This document shows, piece by piece, positions 1 to 11,400 of a stretch of DNA of 64,000 nt. The notes under the pieces are model-generated. The model did not search any database and was not told the DNA's origin. It saw nothing but the letters and a program-made list of their open reading frames with translations. The translations under genes were made by a program, and so were the position numbers. Position 1 is the first letter of the stretch, and each line of letters starts with the position of its first letter. This DNA is from Theristus sp. LFF4_11 (Eukaryota; Nematoda; Chromadorea; Monhysterida; Xyalidae): positions 98,768-162,767 of the forward strand of contig JASANC010001219.1 of NCBI GenBank assembly GCA_030248135.1, in the 5' to 3' direction.

Positions 1-215
1 CAAACAGTCCAAATCAATCAAAACGTGCGCCTATCCTGTAGTCCTAATACAACCAAAATAGAACCAACAGTGATGCATGGGTGTTTCGAAATTCGGTGCA
101 GACACTCGAACGTGCAGGTTTTGCAGTGCACGCCCTAAGCTAAGCGGATCAGCTGATCCCGAGCTGCTCTGTCCATCCGGTTGACGTTCCTCATTTTCTT
201 CTCGCAAACTCGCAG

Positions 216-744
216 ACGGCATACAGCCGCAGTCGCGTGATTTCACGTTGTCCGTCGACGGCAGCGCCGTGCGACAGTACAGCGCCTGGCAGCGGCAGCA
301 AGCGGCCGCGGAGGCACGCGCGCGATTGTGTGCGACGAATCGAATACTCGCTGCGAGGGAGGATCTGCGAGTGAGACGGGCGCTCTGCGGATTGGCGGCG
401 GAGGTGCGTGTTTTTTTTTGTTTTTTTACGGTTTTTTCAATCTCAAAGTATCAGTATATTTTTATATTATGTGGAGCCAGCTGATTGGCAGCCACGTATA
501 TGCTGGGATTTTCTCCAAAACGTCTTTTCGACATCTGAACCGAAAATTTTCGGTGTCCCACGGGGGGGAGGCATGCCAATTATCGTAAACAACGGTTTTA
601 TCTGAAAAATTTCAGATTTCCGAGTCCAGCTCGGAGCAGGAGCATTCCCAACTCGCCTACAACGCGCACGTGCACCGATCGGCGGTTGAATTGTTGAAAA
701 AGAAAATCCACCACTCTTATCCGACGACTGAGACGATGGCGTGA
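216..744 (+). CDS. 3' end of an unidentified charged, helical protein (5' partial)
   Basis: Two exons, 216-402 and 617-744, join in phase 0 and end at a TGA (742-744). The upstream exon follows a CTCGCAG acceptor and ends at GAG|GTGCGT; the second follows TTTCAG. The joined reading frame is rich in Arg, Ala, Glu and Gln (for example AWQRQQAAAEARARL), looks helical or coiled-coil, and finishes with SYPTTETMA. No domain is recognisable, so no function is given. The start lies to the left of the window. A consensus AATAAA lies at 911-916, about 170 bases after the stop. Confidence rests on splice sites and codon-like composition, not homology. Confidence 0.6.
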
Positions 745-1276
745 CAAAAATGTTGCTTGTGATTTTTGAACAGTTTGAAGAGCTCACAAAAAGTTTTTTA
801 TGTGTTTTTTTGTTGACTTTTCTTGACCTGTGTTTGTTTTTCTGAGACAACTATGTTAGAGATTCGATAGATACAGAAAAAAACAGTTGTTTTGTGAATC
901 CGATAAAAACAATAAAATGGCGATTTTGTCATGTGGCTTTTGAATGTTTTGTGCCTGGAAAGTGTCCAGTCAGTTGTTTGCCAGATGAAAAAAAGGCAAT
1001 CATACTTTTTTGTCACACATTCTCGAGCTATCACAATTGTTTCAACTGAACTGATTGGCTGCATTTTTGTTCAGTGTTCGCTGATTGGCCAAATTAGTGC
1101 AATATACCTCAGAATATCGTATCACCATTGCTTCGCAGTTGTATCAAAAGTGTCTTGCTTTGAACAATTCCATTCGCACAATCAACTTCCAGTGTGTCAC
1201 ATTTTGAACTTTCGTCATTTTCGCGCCAGTTTTCAGCACCATTGCGGCGAAACTGACGAAAGAGCAACGCTTGATC
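745..1276. other. Spacer between the first gene and GOS28
   Basis: No coding sequence seen. It holds the 3' UTR and poly(A) signal (911-916) of the preceding gene, and a TTTTCAG at about 1230-1236, 40 bases before the GOS28 ATG, that could serve as a spliced-leader acceptor. Two CTGATTGGC motifs of the intronic repeat type occur near 1053 and 1080. Confidence 0.5.
911..916 (+). terminator. Poly(A) signal AATAAA
   Basis: Consensus polyadenylation hexamer about 170 bases downstream of the stop codon of the first gene; the likely 3' end of its transcript. Confidence 0.45.
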
Positions 1277-4200
1277 ATGTCGGCCACGATCAGCGTCACG
1301 ACAACGTGGGAAGGTCTGGGTTTGGGCAGCACGGGTTTTGAGAATTATTTTCCAATTTTGTTGCTCTCTCCTCTCCTCTCACCGGTTCCCGTAAGCCGAT
1401 GGCACCGAACTCCAGTGGTTTGCTGTGAGTGGGGGTGAATCGAATAGCTGACCGTCCGGTGGACAAACACCCATTGTCGAATTGTGTTTTACTGATCGAT
1501 CAACATTGAAAATAATCTATGAAATCTGAAAAACACGGTCAGCCGAATTTGGTGTAAAAGAAAATTCCGTGAAATGAAATCCGATTGCAATCGTTTTTCC
1601 ATGTGCCAAGTTGGATCATTGACAGCGGAAGTTTTTTTGTGTTTATTTCCCAAATTCTCAGATTTACGAAAGCGCGCCCGCCAACTGGAGAACGACATCG
1701 ACAGGCGACTGTTGCTGTTGAACAAGCTCGGCCACAATTTGGGCGGCGATCGACGCTTCGACGCGCACGCGAGCAGGTTGGGTTTCGTTGCAGCTTGGAG
1801 CGTGCTGTTCAATGGAATACAAGCAGCTGATTGGCTGCATTTGAATGGTTCTGGTGCTAATACAGCCAATCAGCGTGCTGAATCTTACCGTTTACTAACT
1901 GCAGTGTCTTATGCAATCAGCGGCTTGGTTGGTGACCACGTGGCGTCGCAGACATTGGCTGTTGTGGAGGCGAAGTCTGTCCTGCACAAAGTGCATGCGC
2001 CAGCCAATCAGCTAATTTTAATAGATGATCTTAATAAGTGTTCCTGCTAGATATGTGTTTCACTGAGAAACGGAAATGTTTTCCTGTTTTGTTCCGATTC
2101 AGTTCCACCGAGAAATCGCCGCTGCTAGACGCGCACAGTCAATTCGACGATCTCTCCATGCAGCTCGATCAACACATCGCCGAGTTGACTGAAATCAATG
2201 ATCAGGTGCGGCAGGGCAGGGTGACCGGTTTTTGGGATTGATAGCCCATGGAAAAAAAAAGAAAATCCGGATTAAAAAAACGATTTTTGTCAAACCCTCT
2301 AACCCTACCCTGGCGCCAGCACGACTCTCAAATTACCAATTGTTTTGTTTCCCGCTTTTTTGAAAAGACTTGTTTTTGATAGTCTAGTTTTCAGGTCTTG
2401 TCTGAACACTGTGCACTTGGTTAGCACAGTAATGTTGCAGAGTAGCCATCAAACACACAGGCACGCACCATATCCCGCACACACACACGCGCTGTTGTAT
2501 TAGAATACAGTCTGCTTATTTGAACCTGTCATCTTAGTCAGAATCATAGCAAAGAAGAATTCAGAAGAAATTGAAAAAGAATGAGATGTAGTTCAGTTCG
2601 GTTGCAATAAAAACCGCATTTCTTACTTTTGTGTACGTCTTTTTTCCAACCCGGAACCTTCACAATCGCCACCAACACACCGTTGCACAGTGCTCTCACA
2701 CATTTTGCGCAGATGTACGCGCTGTTGAACCAGTCGTCGACGCTAAAGAGCAACGCGGCGCCGCAGCACATGCTACGACGGCATCGCGACATTCTGCGCG
2801 ACTATCATTACGAGTATAATCGGTCGCGCGACAACATTCGAAGACAGCTGAATCGTCAGGAGCTTGTTGGTGCCTCCGACTCCGATGGGTGCGTGGAAAC
2901 ATTCGGATTGTTGTTGTGAAACTGGACCTGATTGGGTGTGTTTCTTCGTTTGGTGATAATTTTGCTGAAAATCAAAGCGGTGTTTGTGCGTGCAAAAGGG
3001 CTCATTCTGACGTTTAGCTAAAATCGTGCGCAATAAGCGCACAGTCTTTAGACTCGTTAGTAGTACGTTGATAACGGATTTTTAACCGGTTGGTCGCCGT
3101 TATTCTGTGGCAGCTAAATCGGATAAAAATCGCTGGATTCTTGTTCTTTTTTATTGTGTTTGTATGATTGATTGTCGACTGCTCTGCTTGATTTGTATAG
3201 TTTGAAATTGGTACACTGATGAGGCCTTTCCGCATACAGCAGCAATAGTCAAATTTCGCAATTTTCTTTTTTGTAACAGGGCCGACAGTCAACTGAACAA
3301 CCGTCGAAACGATCCAATGCTGAAAGAGCACGAGCACATTCGAAGGTTCGGAAAAAAGGCGAAAATGCTTGACTGCCGTTGATTGGTTTTCCTCCTTTCA
3401 CGCACTACAGCTGATTGGCTGCGTTTTGCATTGACGTTATGACTGGACTTATCAATTAGTTCGATGCAGTCAATCTTTGGTTGCCAGAGTTGAATTATTG
3501 CCGAGCTGTTTTTTTGGCGACCCTGACCCTGAATAAGATCTCACTTGTGTGGCGAGGGTTTTGTTCTTCTGGCTGATTGGTTGTTTTTAGTTCGATACTG
3601 TTTGGTCGGATTCGCGAATTTGCTGGGGGAATGCTTCAAAAAAATACAATGTGATTCACGATAATATGCGAGGAAAGCACACTGTTTTTCAGTACTGATC
3701 GCTTATTGGACGAACAAATCAGTATAGCCATCTCGACCAAAGAGCACCTTGCGTCGCAACGATCTGGCCTCCGAGACATTACGAAAAAAATCAACACCAT
3801 CACAAGTAATGCACCTTTTTGAGTGAACAGTTTTCGGCTTGACTGAACGGTATCCACGTTTGTATGGAAGTTGGTCCTCCTGATTGGCGAAACGAAAACT
3901 CAAAAAATGTCGTGTGAAACTCTGTGTTTGGCGACTCAGACTGATTGGTCCAACCAGGTCGATGCAGCCAATCGACGTATCAAATTGAAAATCGTGGAAT
4001 GCCGAAACTGTTTTACATTTCGACAGTTTGACTGTAGAAAAGTCACTTTGTGTTTTGTGACGTACATTCATTCGCACACATTCCGTTCTATTACCGGCAG
4101 CGAAAACCGGCAAAACTGTCGGTATGTTGTGTGATGACTGCCAACTGTTTCCCCCCAAGATATATAGCCTTTTCTAGCTCTATTTTTCGCCGCCAATATT

Positions 4201-4331
4201 CAGAACGTTACCCGGCGCTCAACAATTTGATGCACAAGATTCAATTCAAAAAACGCAAGGACACCGTGATCGTTGGCCTCGTCGTCTCCGTCTGCCTGTT
4301 CCTCATGTTCTTGTATGCGTTTCGATCTTAA
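1277..4331 (+). CDS. gos-28: Golgi SNAP receptor complex member 1 (GOS28 SNARE)
   Basis: Seven exons: 1277-1313, 1662-1776, 2103-2205, 2713-2888, 3280-3345, 3693-3805, 4204-4331. They close in frame to 245 residues, close to the usual 250 of the family. GOS28 is a Qb-type SNARE of Golgi vesicles, working in ER-Golgi and intra-Golgi fusion. Diagnostic stretches are TTTWEDLRKRARQLENDID at the N-terminus, MLRRHRDILRDYHYEYNR in the middle, the SNARE helix beginning LLDEQISIAISTKEHLASQR, and the C-terminal anchor: basic KKRKD followed by a roughly 17-residue hydrophobic segment ending LMFLYAFRS. The start is the ATG giving the family's WEDLRK beginning 12 codons in. Exon 1 ends at an unusual GTCTGG donor. 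Family assignment is secure; the exact symbol is by homology recalled from human and worm sequences. Confidence 0.93.
1805..2030. repeat. Intronic inverted-repeat sequence rich in CTGATTGG/CCAATCAG
   Basis: Intron 2 of GOS28 carries AGCTGATTGGCTGC, GCCAATCAGCG, AATCAGCGGCTTGGTTGGTGACCACGTG and GCCAATCAGCTAA in alternating orientation. It resembles diverged copies of the miniature element called family A here. Confidence 0.45.
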
Positions 4332-5431
4332 AGTTCTTCTTTCTTATCAAAAAAAGCGCTATTTTTTACAAAAACGTACCTGTGATTTATCGTATGAAGG
4401 AAAGTACCGTAAAGTCTTGCATATAAGGTTCCTCCCACTTATAAGACCCCCACCCAAAAGTGGGCGGAGTGTCACACGGCGGGAAACAAAAAAATTCAAA
4501 ATTTTGACTTGGTCAAAATCTTACCCCGTTTATAAGGCCCGAAATTCCCAATGTTCGCTTTATAAGACCTCCTCCCACTTATAAGGTTGTCACACGAAAT
4601 TCCATTTTTTTCAGAAATTTTTGATTTTCAAATTTATATAAGGAGACCTTATATGCAAGACTTTACGGTAATCATAAATTATTTCCTTTGTTCAGTTATT
4701 TTGGTTGGTAACTCGGAATGAGTTAATTTTTTATTATTATTGAAAAACGTGAGGCACCTGTATGATTCCAATTATTGATTTTTTCATGGTTTTTCTCTGA
4801 TTTTCGTTTTGTAATCCGGTGAAGTGAATTCTTTCGAATGTGTTTTATGTGGGCCAAGCAAGCTTCTTCATTTATTTTTTTTTTTCATCGCGGTTCTAAT
4901 TGGGCGGTTATGTTTTTTTTCGCTCTATTTAAGCTTCAATCAGTTCCCATTGCTTTGTTTTCAGATGAATTTGATCCACATATCTCAAAAATATGCATGG
5001 TGGAAGCAGTGGAATGTTTCATCACACGGATAACGACAGAATAACACGGACTGAAAAGAATAGCAGAAAATTGTAATTGCCAAAAAACAGAACCAAAAAA
5101 TTAACAAATTATAACCAGATCAACAAAACAAAACAAAAAAACACTCAAAACAGACGCAGAAAAAAAATTGACAAAACTAATTAAACACCCGGTTCCGTAG
5201 CTGCGTTCTGATATTTTTCAGATAGCTGCGTTGAGATAGATATTCGATTCGATTTTCGACAGATTCATGGGCACCCCTCGACAAAACATCGAATATTCCC
5301 CGAATTGCTGAATCAACAAAAAACAACAACAATACTCACGAATTAGACCCGAGAAAAATAAAACAACAAAATAGAGAAATTGACAAGACGAACGAAGCTG
5401 AAACAATGCGCCAGCTCCAAATTCCAGTTTC
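4332..5431. other. Convergent 3' ends of GOS28 and the unidentified minus-strand gene
   Basis: No coding exon supported. Contains the inverted-repeat element at 4405-4670 and AT-rich sequence that should include both 3' UTRs. A TTTATT near 4870 could be the minus-strand poly(A) signal, but this is weak. Confidence 0.4.
4405..4670. mobile_element. Miniature inverted-repeat element, 266 bp
   Basis: Begins TACCGTAAAGTCTTGCATAT and ends with its reverse complement, ATATGCAAGACTTTACGGTA. TA at each outer edge suggests TA-targeted insertion. The interior repeats CCTCCCACTTATAAG motifs. No coding capacity, so presumably non-autonomous. Confidence 0.8.
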
Positions 5432-8400
5432 TCATTTCTGAGTGTCCAGCTCCACCAGTGCCTTCGTCGCTAAATCCGTCGAACGCTCGTTTTCCAGAAA
5501 AAACTTTGCAGCGACCATCGAGACCTCTTGTTTTTTGCTCGGACTGTCGCCTGATACCAACAAACAGCCGCGTGCGTTGATTTCCTCTACTTGGGTGTCA
5601 TCCGCCACAATTTTCTCCTCTTGCGCTGCCACTTTCACGGTGTCGTCTTGTGGGTTTTCGTTCAGTTTTTCGCCGTTCCGTTCACTTTTTGAGCACTGAT
5701 TGGTGGTTTTCAGAATTGTACGAGCGACGACGTCATGTGCCGATTCCGAACTTGGTTTTTCTTTGTTCAACTTGGAGGCTGCATCGCTGGCTTTACTGGT
5801 GTCGGTTGTGGGGGTCACCTTTTGAGCTGTGAAATTACAAGCAAACCTTCGGATGTCACCAACTGTTTCTTCGTACGTCGAAAGGAAACGTCGAGGTTTT
5901 CTATGTTTTCAACTCGCATCTTTTTTCCGCACCCACGGAATTCCAACAAAGGTCTCTCATTGCTAAAAAACAGTTCCAAATAGCACACACAGGTTAGACA
6001 CCGAACAGAGCAGCAAGCAAAACTGTTGCACCGATCCGACAAAAAAACCGACCTTTTCGCTTTGCCAAAGAAAATCGGCCGAACGAAAACGCGATTTCGC
6101 TTAATTTACCCAAATCCAAGCCAAAAGGTCAAGAAACCCTATACGCAAACCTTGCTCCGCCTCCCAGCGAATCGGGAAATACTCAAACTCGTGCCGCTGC
6201 GCGAGCTGCGTGTCCTGCGCGCGCGCCCAGCGGTCGACGGCCGGCCAGACGCATCGGTGCACGACGAAGTCGACCGGGCGCCACTCATCCGCGCAGTCGG
6301 CCAACAGTTGCGCCACCCAGTGGGCGGAGTCGTGCGTCAGCGCGCCGGTGGGCGTCGTCTCGACCGAGAAGGGGGCGGAGTCGGACGCCGGTAGACTGAT
6401 TGGTAGACTGTCACTGAACTCTATATCATATGCAGTTAGCTGACTGGTTGGTGATCACGTGCTGTGTGTAGGCATTGCTGTGGAGGTGGAGTCAATCCGG
6501 ACTATACAGAGACAGGAATGCATGCATCGCGTGGTCACCAACCAACCGATCAGCTGTATGATATGTACGGTATGGCCGAATAAATAAGGCAGTCCTTGTT
6601 TTCTCAATCATAAGGCGAGATTATTTCCAAACAAGGAGTTTCAATTCTCAATAATGCCAAGATATTTACCAAACGTGTGTGCAATTGTAAAAGAAAAAAC
6701 AGAATAGCACAAATAACCGGGTGGCGGAGAACTACCAACTCATTGTAAGAAACACGTCAAATTTGACACGCAATTGGTTTAGTGACACTGTGGTAGTGAA
6801 GACATATGTCAGAGTCACACCACGGAGTCTGCAGTTTGTTCAAAGGTGCCACACCAATTTATTGGCGTCCGCTGGACAGTTTTCGTTCTAACTCAAAACC
6901 GGAATAACACGTCCCGCAGGAAAATGTTTTGAGTTCCAGTTTGAGATACTGACCGCTCCATAGTACCGAATGATTGGGTGCATTTCAATAAATTTAAAAT
7001 TTGAATAACATAAATTGGCTGCATTGAAATTTCAAATTGAGTGTGCGCAGAGTCAGCAACAGTCGGGTGGTGGCAAAAAAAGGCGCTTGCTGATTTACAG
7101 CAAGTCGAGTGCGAAATTGTAAGGAGAAGGAGAAATGCGAAAAATAATATGAAAAAAGTCAACAAACAAGAACAAAAAACGGCAAACCGAAAAACAACAT
7201 CAAATATACGATTGTGCCGTTTCGTGGTGAACGTCAACACGGCCGCTATTGGTTGGTCATCGTCGTTCGTTTCCTCGCTGTACGCTGATTGGCCGTTGCA
7301 CAACGCGGACGGCTCCGTGGATTGGTCCGTTTCTGAGACTTATTGAAAACCCAAATTGTTTAACGGGTGGAAATTCCGAAAAAATTCCGAATGATCTCGT
7401 TTACGAACTATAAAGAGAACATCATTAAACAGGGTATATATACAGTCGAACTCTTAAATTATTGGCAATCAGCTGAATGGTTGGTGATCACGTGATGCAT
7501 GCTTTCTGTGCAGGACAGACTCCGCACCCACAGCAATGCCTGCACCGATAGCATGCGTCACGTGATCACCAACCAATCAGCTGATAGCCGATAATCTAGA
7601 GTTCGACTGTAGTATAATACCAATCTTCAAACCAGTCATTGCCGCAGTCAACTGAGCATTGAATGCAACCAACTGACGATGCCAATAGTGCAACACGTTA
7701 CCGCAGGTCTCTTGCACTGAAATCGGAATGCAACAATTACCGTACGAAAACGGAACAACCCCAAAAATAACCCCAACAACCCGTTTCACTCTCACAATGC
7801 TCCGTCGCCTCCATCCAAATCCGATCGCGGATCGCCGACATTTGATCGTGTTCCTCCAGTGCCTCAGTCAACTTAAGCTCCGCCTCGTGCGCACGACACA
7901 GTTCTTTCCACGAATGGTTGACGCTACAGAAAAAATGTTAGAGAATGGTTTGTTTGGTTTGCATGTGCATGGTTTGGTATTAGCATGTGAACGTTCATAT
8001 TCAGTCGAACTAATTACCTGATTGGTGGTGGTGAACCACGTTACGCTAGCATTCCGTGGAGGCGGAGTCTGTCCTACACGAAACGCATGTGTCACGTGTG
8101 GTCAGCAGATTAACCAATCAGCTGATTGTATATGACATATGACTGTATTTGCTCACAGACACTGTTTCTGTTGTTCACAAAAAACCTGCCCAAAAAACTG
8201 CCACAAAAGTTACCAAAAAAACCGACCGACAAAACAGACTGTAGTTCTCATCGGCTTCCGTTCCCCTGACCGAGTACTCTTTCAACGTCGACGTTTCCAT
8301 TTTCGTCTCCGGTTGGTCGGTGTTTTCGTCGTTTTCTGGCTTGCCTGAGTTTTTCGTCTCACGCTCACTCGCGCTTTTCGCACCTGAAAACGGAAACAGG

Positions 8401-11400
8401 ATCTTTTTACAGTGACGGCTTTAACACAGAATGCAAGTGTTGCGTTAATTGGCTCTTGGAAGGCCAGGCCGTGCCGCAATAATTTTTTTTATAATAACAC
8501 AATACCACATTTTTTTCATCAACACATTTTTTTCATCAACACATTTTTTTCATCAACACATCAGGCCGAATCAGTCGTCACTCGTCAATAATCAATTAGC
8601 GTGCTCCTGTAAAACGGGCGTTTTATGTTTATTCATTTATTTGGTAATTGACAGGCTCAGACTCATTGGGCAATCTGAAAATGAGCGAACTTGAAATTGA
8701 GAAATTGGAAAACAAATATTTCGCTATCCTGAATTGCAGTGCACGAAAATCGGTAAATAAAAGTGCAACTACTTTCGCACTGAATCACAGACGCAACGAA
8801 TGATCTGACGCGGTTTGCAATCCAAACAGCCCACTTGTGGCCGAATGGTTTCTAGTCGCACTCCGATCCAGTTACTTCGTTTTTTTTTTTGTCGCACACC
8901 CTGTATTCTGCGAGAAAGTGACATGTCTAAACGAACCGACCGTACCAAAGAGCAATCGTGCGCCCTGCTCCAGCGCCAGTCGTTGGATGTCAAAGAGCCG
9001 CTTCAACGAGCTCAAGTCGCCCATCAACTCGCTGTCCGCCACGCAAACGGTCGAGCGATTCGACTCGTGGCCGACCACTGCGACACGATACAACTGCAAG
9101 TTGGGTTTTTGCGAGGATTTTTTTGGGATTTGTTGCGACTGAAAAAACATGATTTTAGATAAAAATATGAGTCTTAAGACGAGAACACCGTTTAGTATTT
9201 TGTCCCCCGCACGCACAGATCTAAATCCCGTGCGCAAACTAATTGTGTCCGTAATGCATTCAGATAGCACACACGACACGATTTCTAAATCGCGTGGCCA
9301 TTTTTCTGAAGCGTCTTTCTTGTCCGCGCGTACGCACAGAAAACTAATTGCCAAATTCGCCTTTACGGTTTGCAATCAACCGGTTACAATTTTTTATGCA
9401 GTAATGATTGAAAATGTCAATGGAGAGTGGAGACTAGGGTTGGTAAAAAACAGGTTTTTTATATTGCCAAGAAAAAAACCGGTTTCTTTTCCGTTTTAAA
9501 ACCGTTTTAAAACCATAAAAAACCGAATGCTTCCCAGCTCCTAAACTTTCCAGAACTTGGCATCTTGAACTCAAAATAGGAAATACATCAAAATTAGTGA
9601 TTTTGAGCAGCGTAAAATGCTGTTTTCGGGCATACAACCGACCCAATTTGCTATTTTTGCCACCCAATGCTACCCAATTTTTTGTTTCAAATCAAACCAA
9701 TTTCGTTTTTATTGGTTTCCAGGGCAGCACGTTCAATAAATTGAAAACGAAGACTTGGCAGTGACCGTGTAGGTGTGGGGAGCGGGGAGGGACGGTTGCA
9801 AGGAGACCGGATAGCTGACCCCGATTAGGGGGCGAGATTTGCAGAACTGCGAAGTGAAACCGGTAGCGGATTGCGTTCGAAAAATAACATTTCATCAATT
9901 ACCCTCTGCAAATCGACAACATCGTCAGTCAGTCTGCATATGCACTTAGTTTAGCAGTCACCTTGTCTTCATCGCATTTCACTTGACCCTTGCTACAAAA
10001 GCTTCTGCAAAATGATGCTTCACCAGTTCAGTTAAACACAGTTCACTGCACCAGTTTTCCAAAAATATAAATTTACATTTTATCAATCAAGCGAAGAATT
10101 GTGATTTTTCACCACAGTTTGAAAATTTTTAAGGTAAAAAACCGGTTATTTTTTCAAGAAAAAAACTGGAAAAAAACGGTTTTAAAACGGAAAAGAAACC
10201 GGGTTTTTTCCTGTGCCAACCCTAGTGAAGATAAACCTTATTCAGACGGCGTCGCTGCGAGTTGCTGTCCATTCCACGTTTTCCGATTCACGTTGACCCC
10301 GCCGCTATTGAAAACAATTCAGCTCATTGGTAAATTGTTGTGATGAGAAAATGCGGATTGCATAGAAAAACTTGATTTTAAATATTCTTTTGCGGTTATA
10401 ACGCGATACCACACGGAAAAACAACTACACCAGCAAAAGCACCATTTTTCGTTCATTTCTTTTGACAACCGTGTGTACCAGCCAGAACAACGATTAATTC
10501 AATGCAACGCTCGCGAAACCGAGGTTTTCTAGTGGCGCATCATTCATCAAAGGTAAAAATGGTTAATTTTAATACTAGAAACGAAACGAACAAATGAAAA
10601 ATACTGGGACACAAAAATACACAACAGAACAGAAACAGAAAAGTAACATCAGGAAAAACTACAAAAGCCGCAAACATAGTGGCTAGCATAACCAACGGAA
10701 CACCGAATCGATTCAGAAGTTGGCAGGGGGAAAATTAAGCCCCCACAAGGAACAAAAAGTTAAAAACTAACAGAAAAGAACGAAAACTACCGGACCAACC
10801 AAAAAACTGGATGTGTTTTTTTCACCAAGAAACCACAACAACAGAAAGTGCGATATCAAAAATTGGCCTGACAAGAATGACCAGACCACTAAAAAACATA
10901 AAAACGACAGAACAATACTGATTGGTTTAATCGATCAAATGTGTTTCATTTTGCATTGCGAAACAATCAATCAACAAAATAATCAACTGATCTTTGACTG
11001 ACACAATGAATTGTTAAATCAATCAATCCGTCAATCGACCAGTCAATCAAACAATAAATAGATTAATCAATCAATCGATTCAACCAACCAATCAACCAAT
11101 CAATCAACCGATGCGCCAATCAATTAATTAATCAACCAATCAGCACACCAATCAATCGATCCCCAATTCGAGGCGGCGGCTGTTGTAGCGGCCGTTGCCG
11201 AAGTCTCGAGTTGCCCAGACGCATCGATCAACCAAACAACCAGTGCACCAACCAATCAATCAACCAGTGCACCAACCAACCAATCAATCAATCAACCAAC
11301 GCACCAATCAATTGCCTAACTCGAGGCGATTGCTGCCGCCGCCGCAGTCGAACTCGACGAATGCCGCGACGCATCAATCACCTCCCAAACGCACGTGCGA

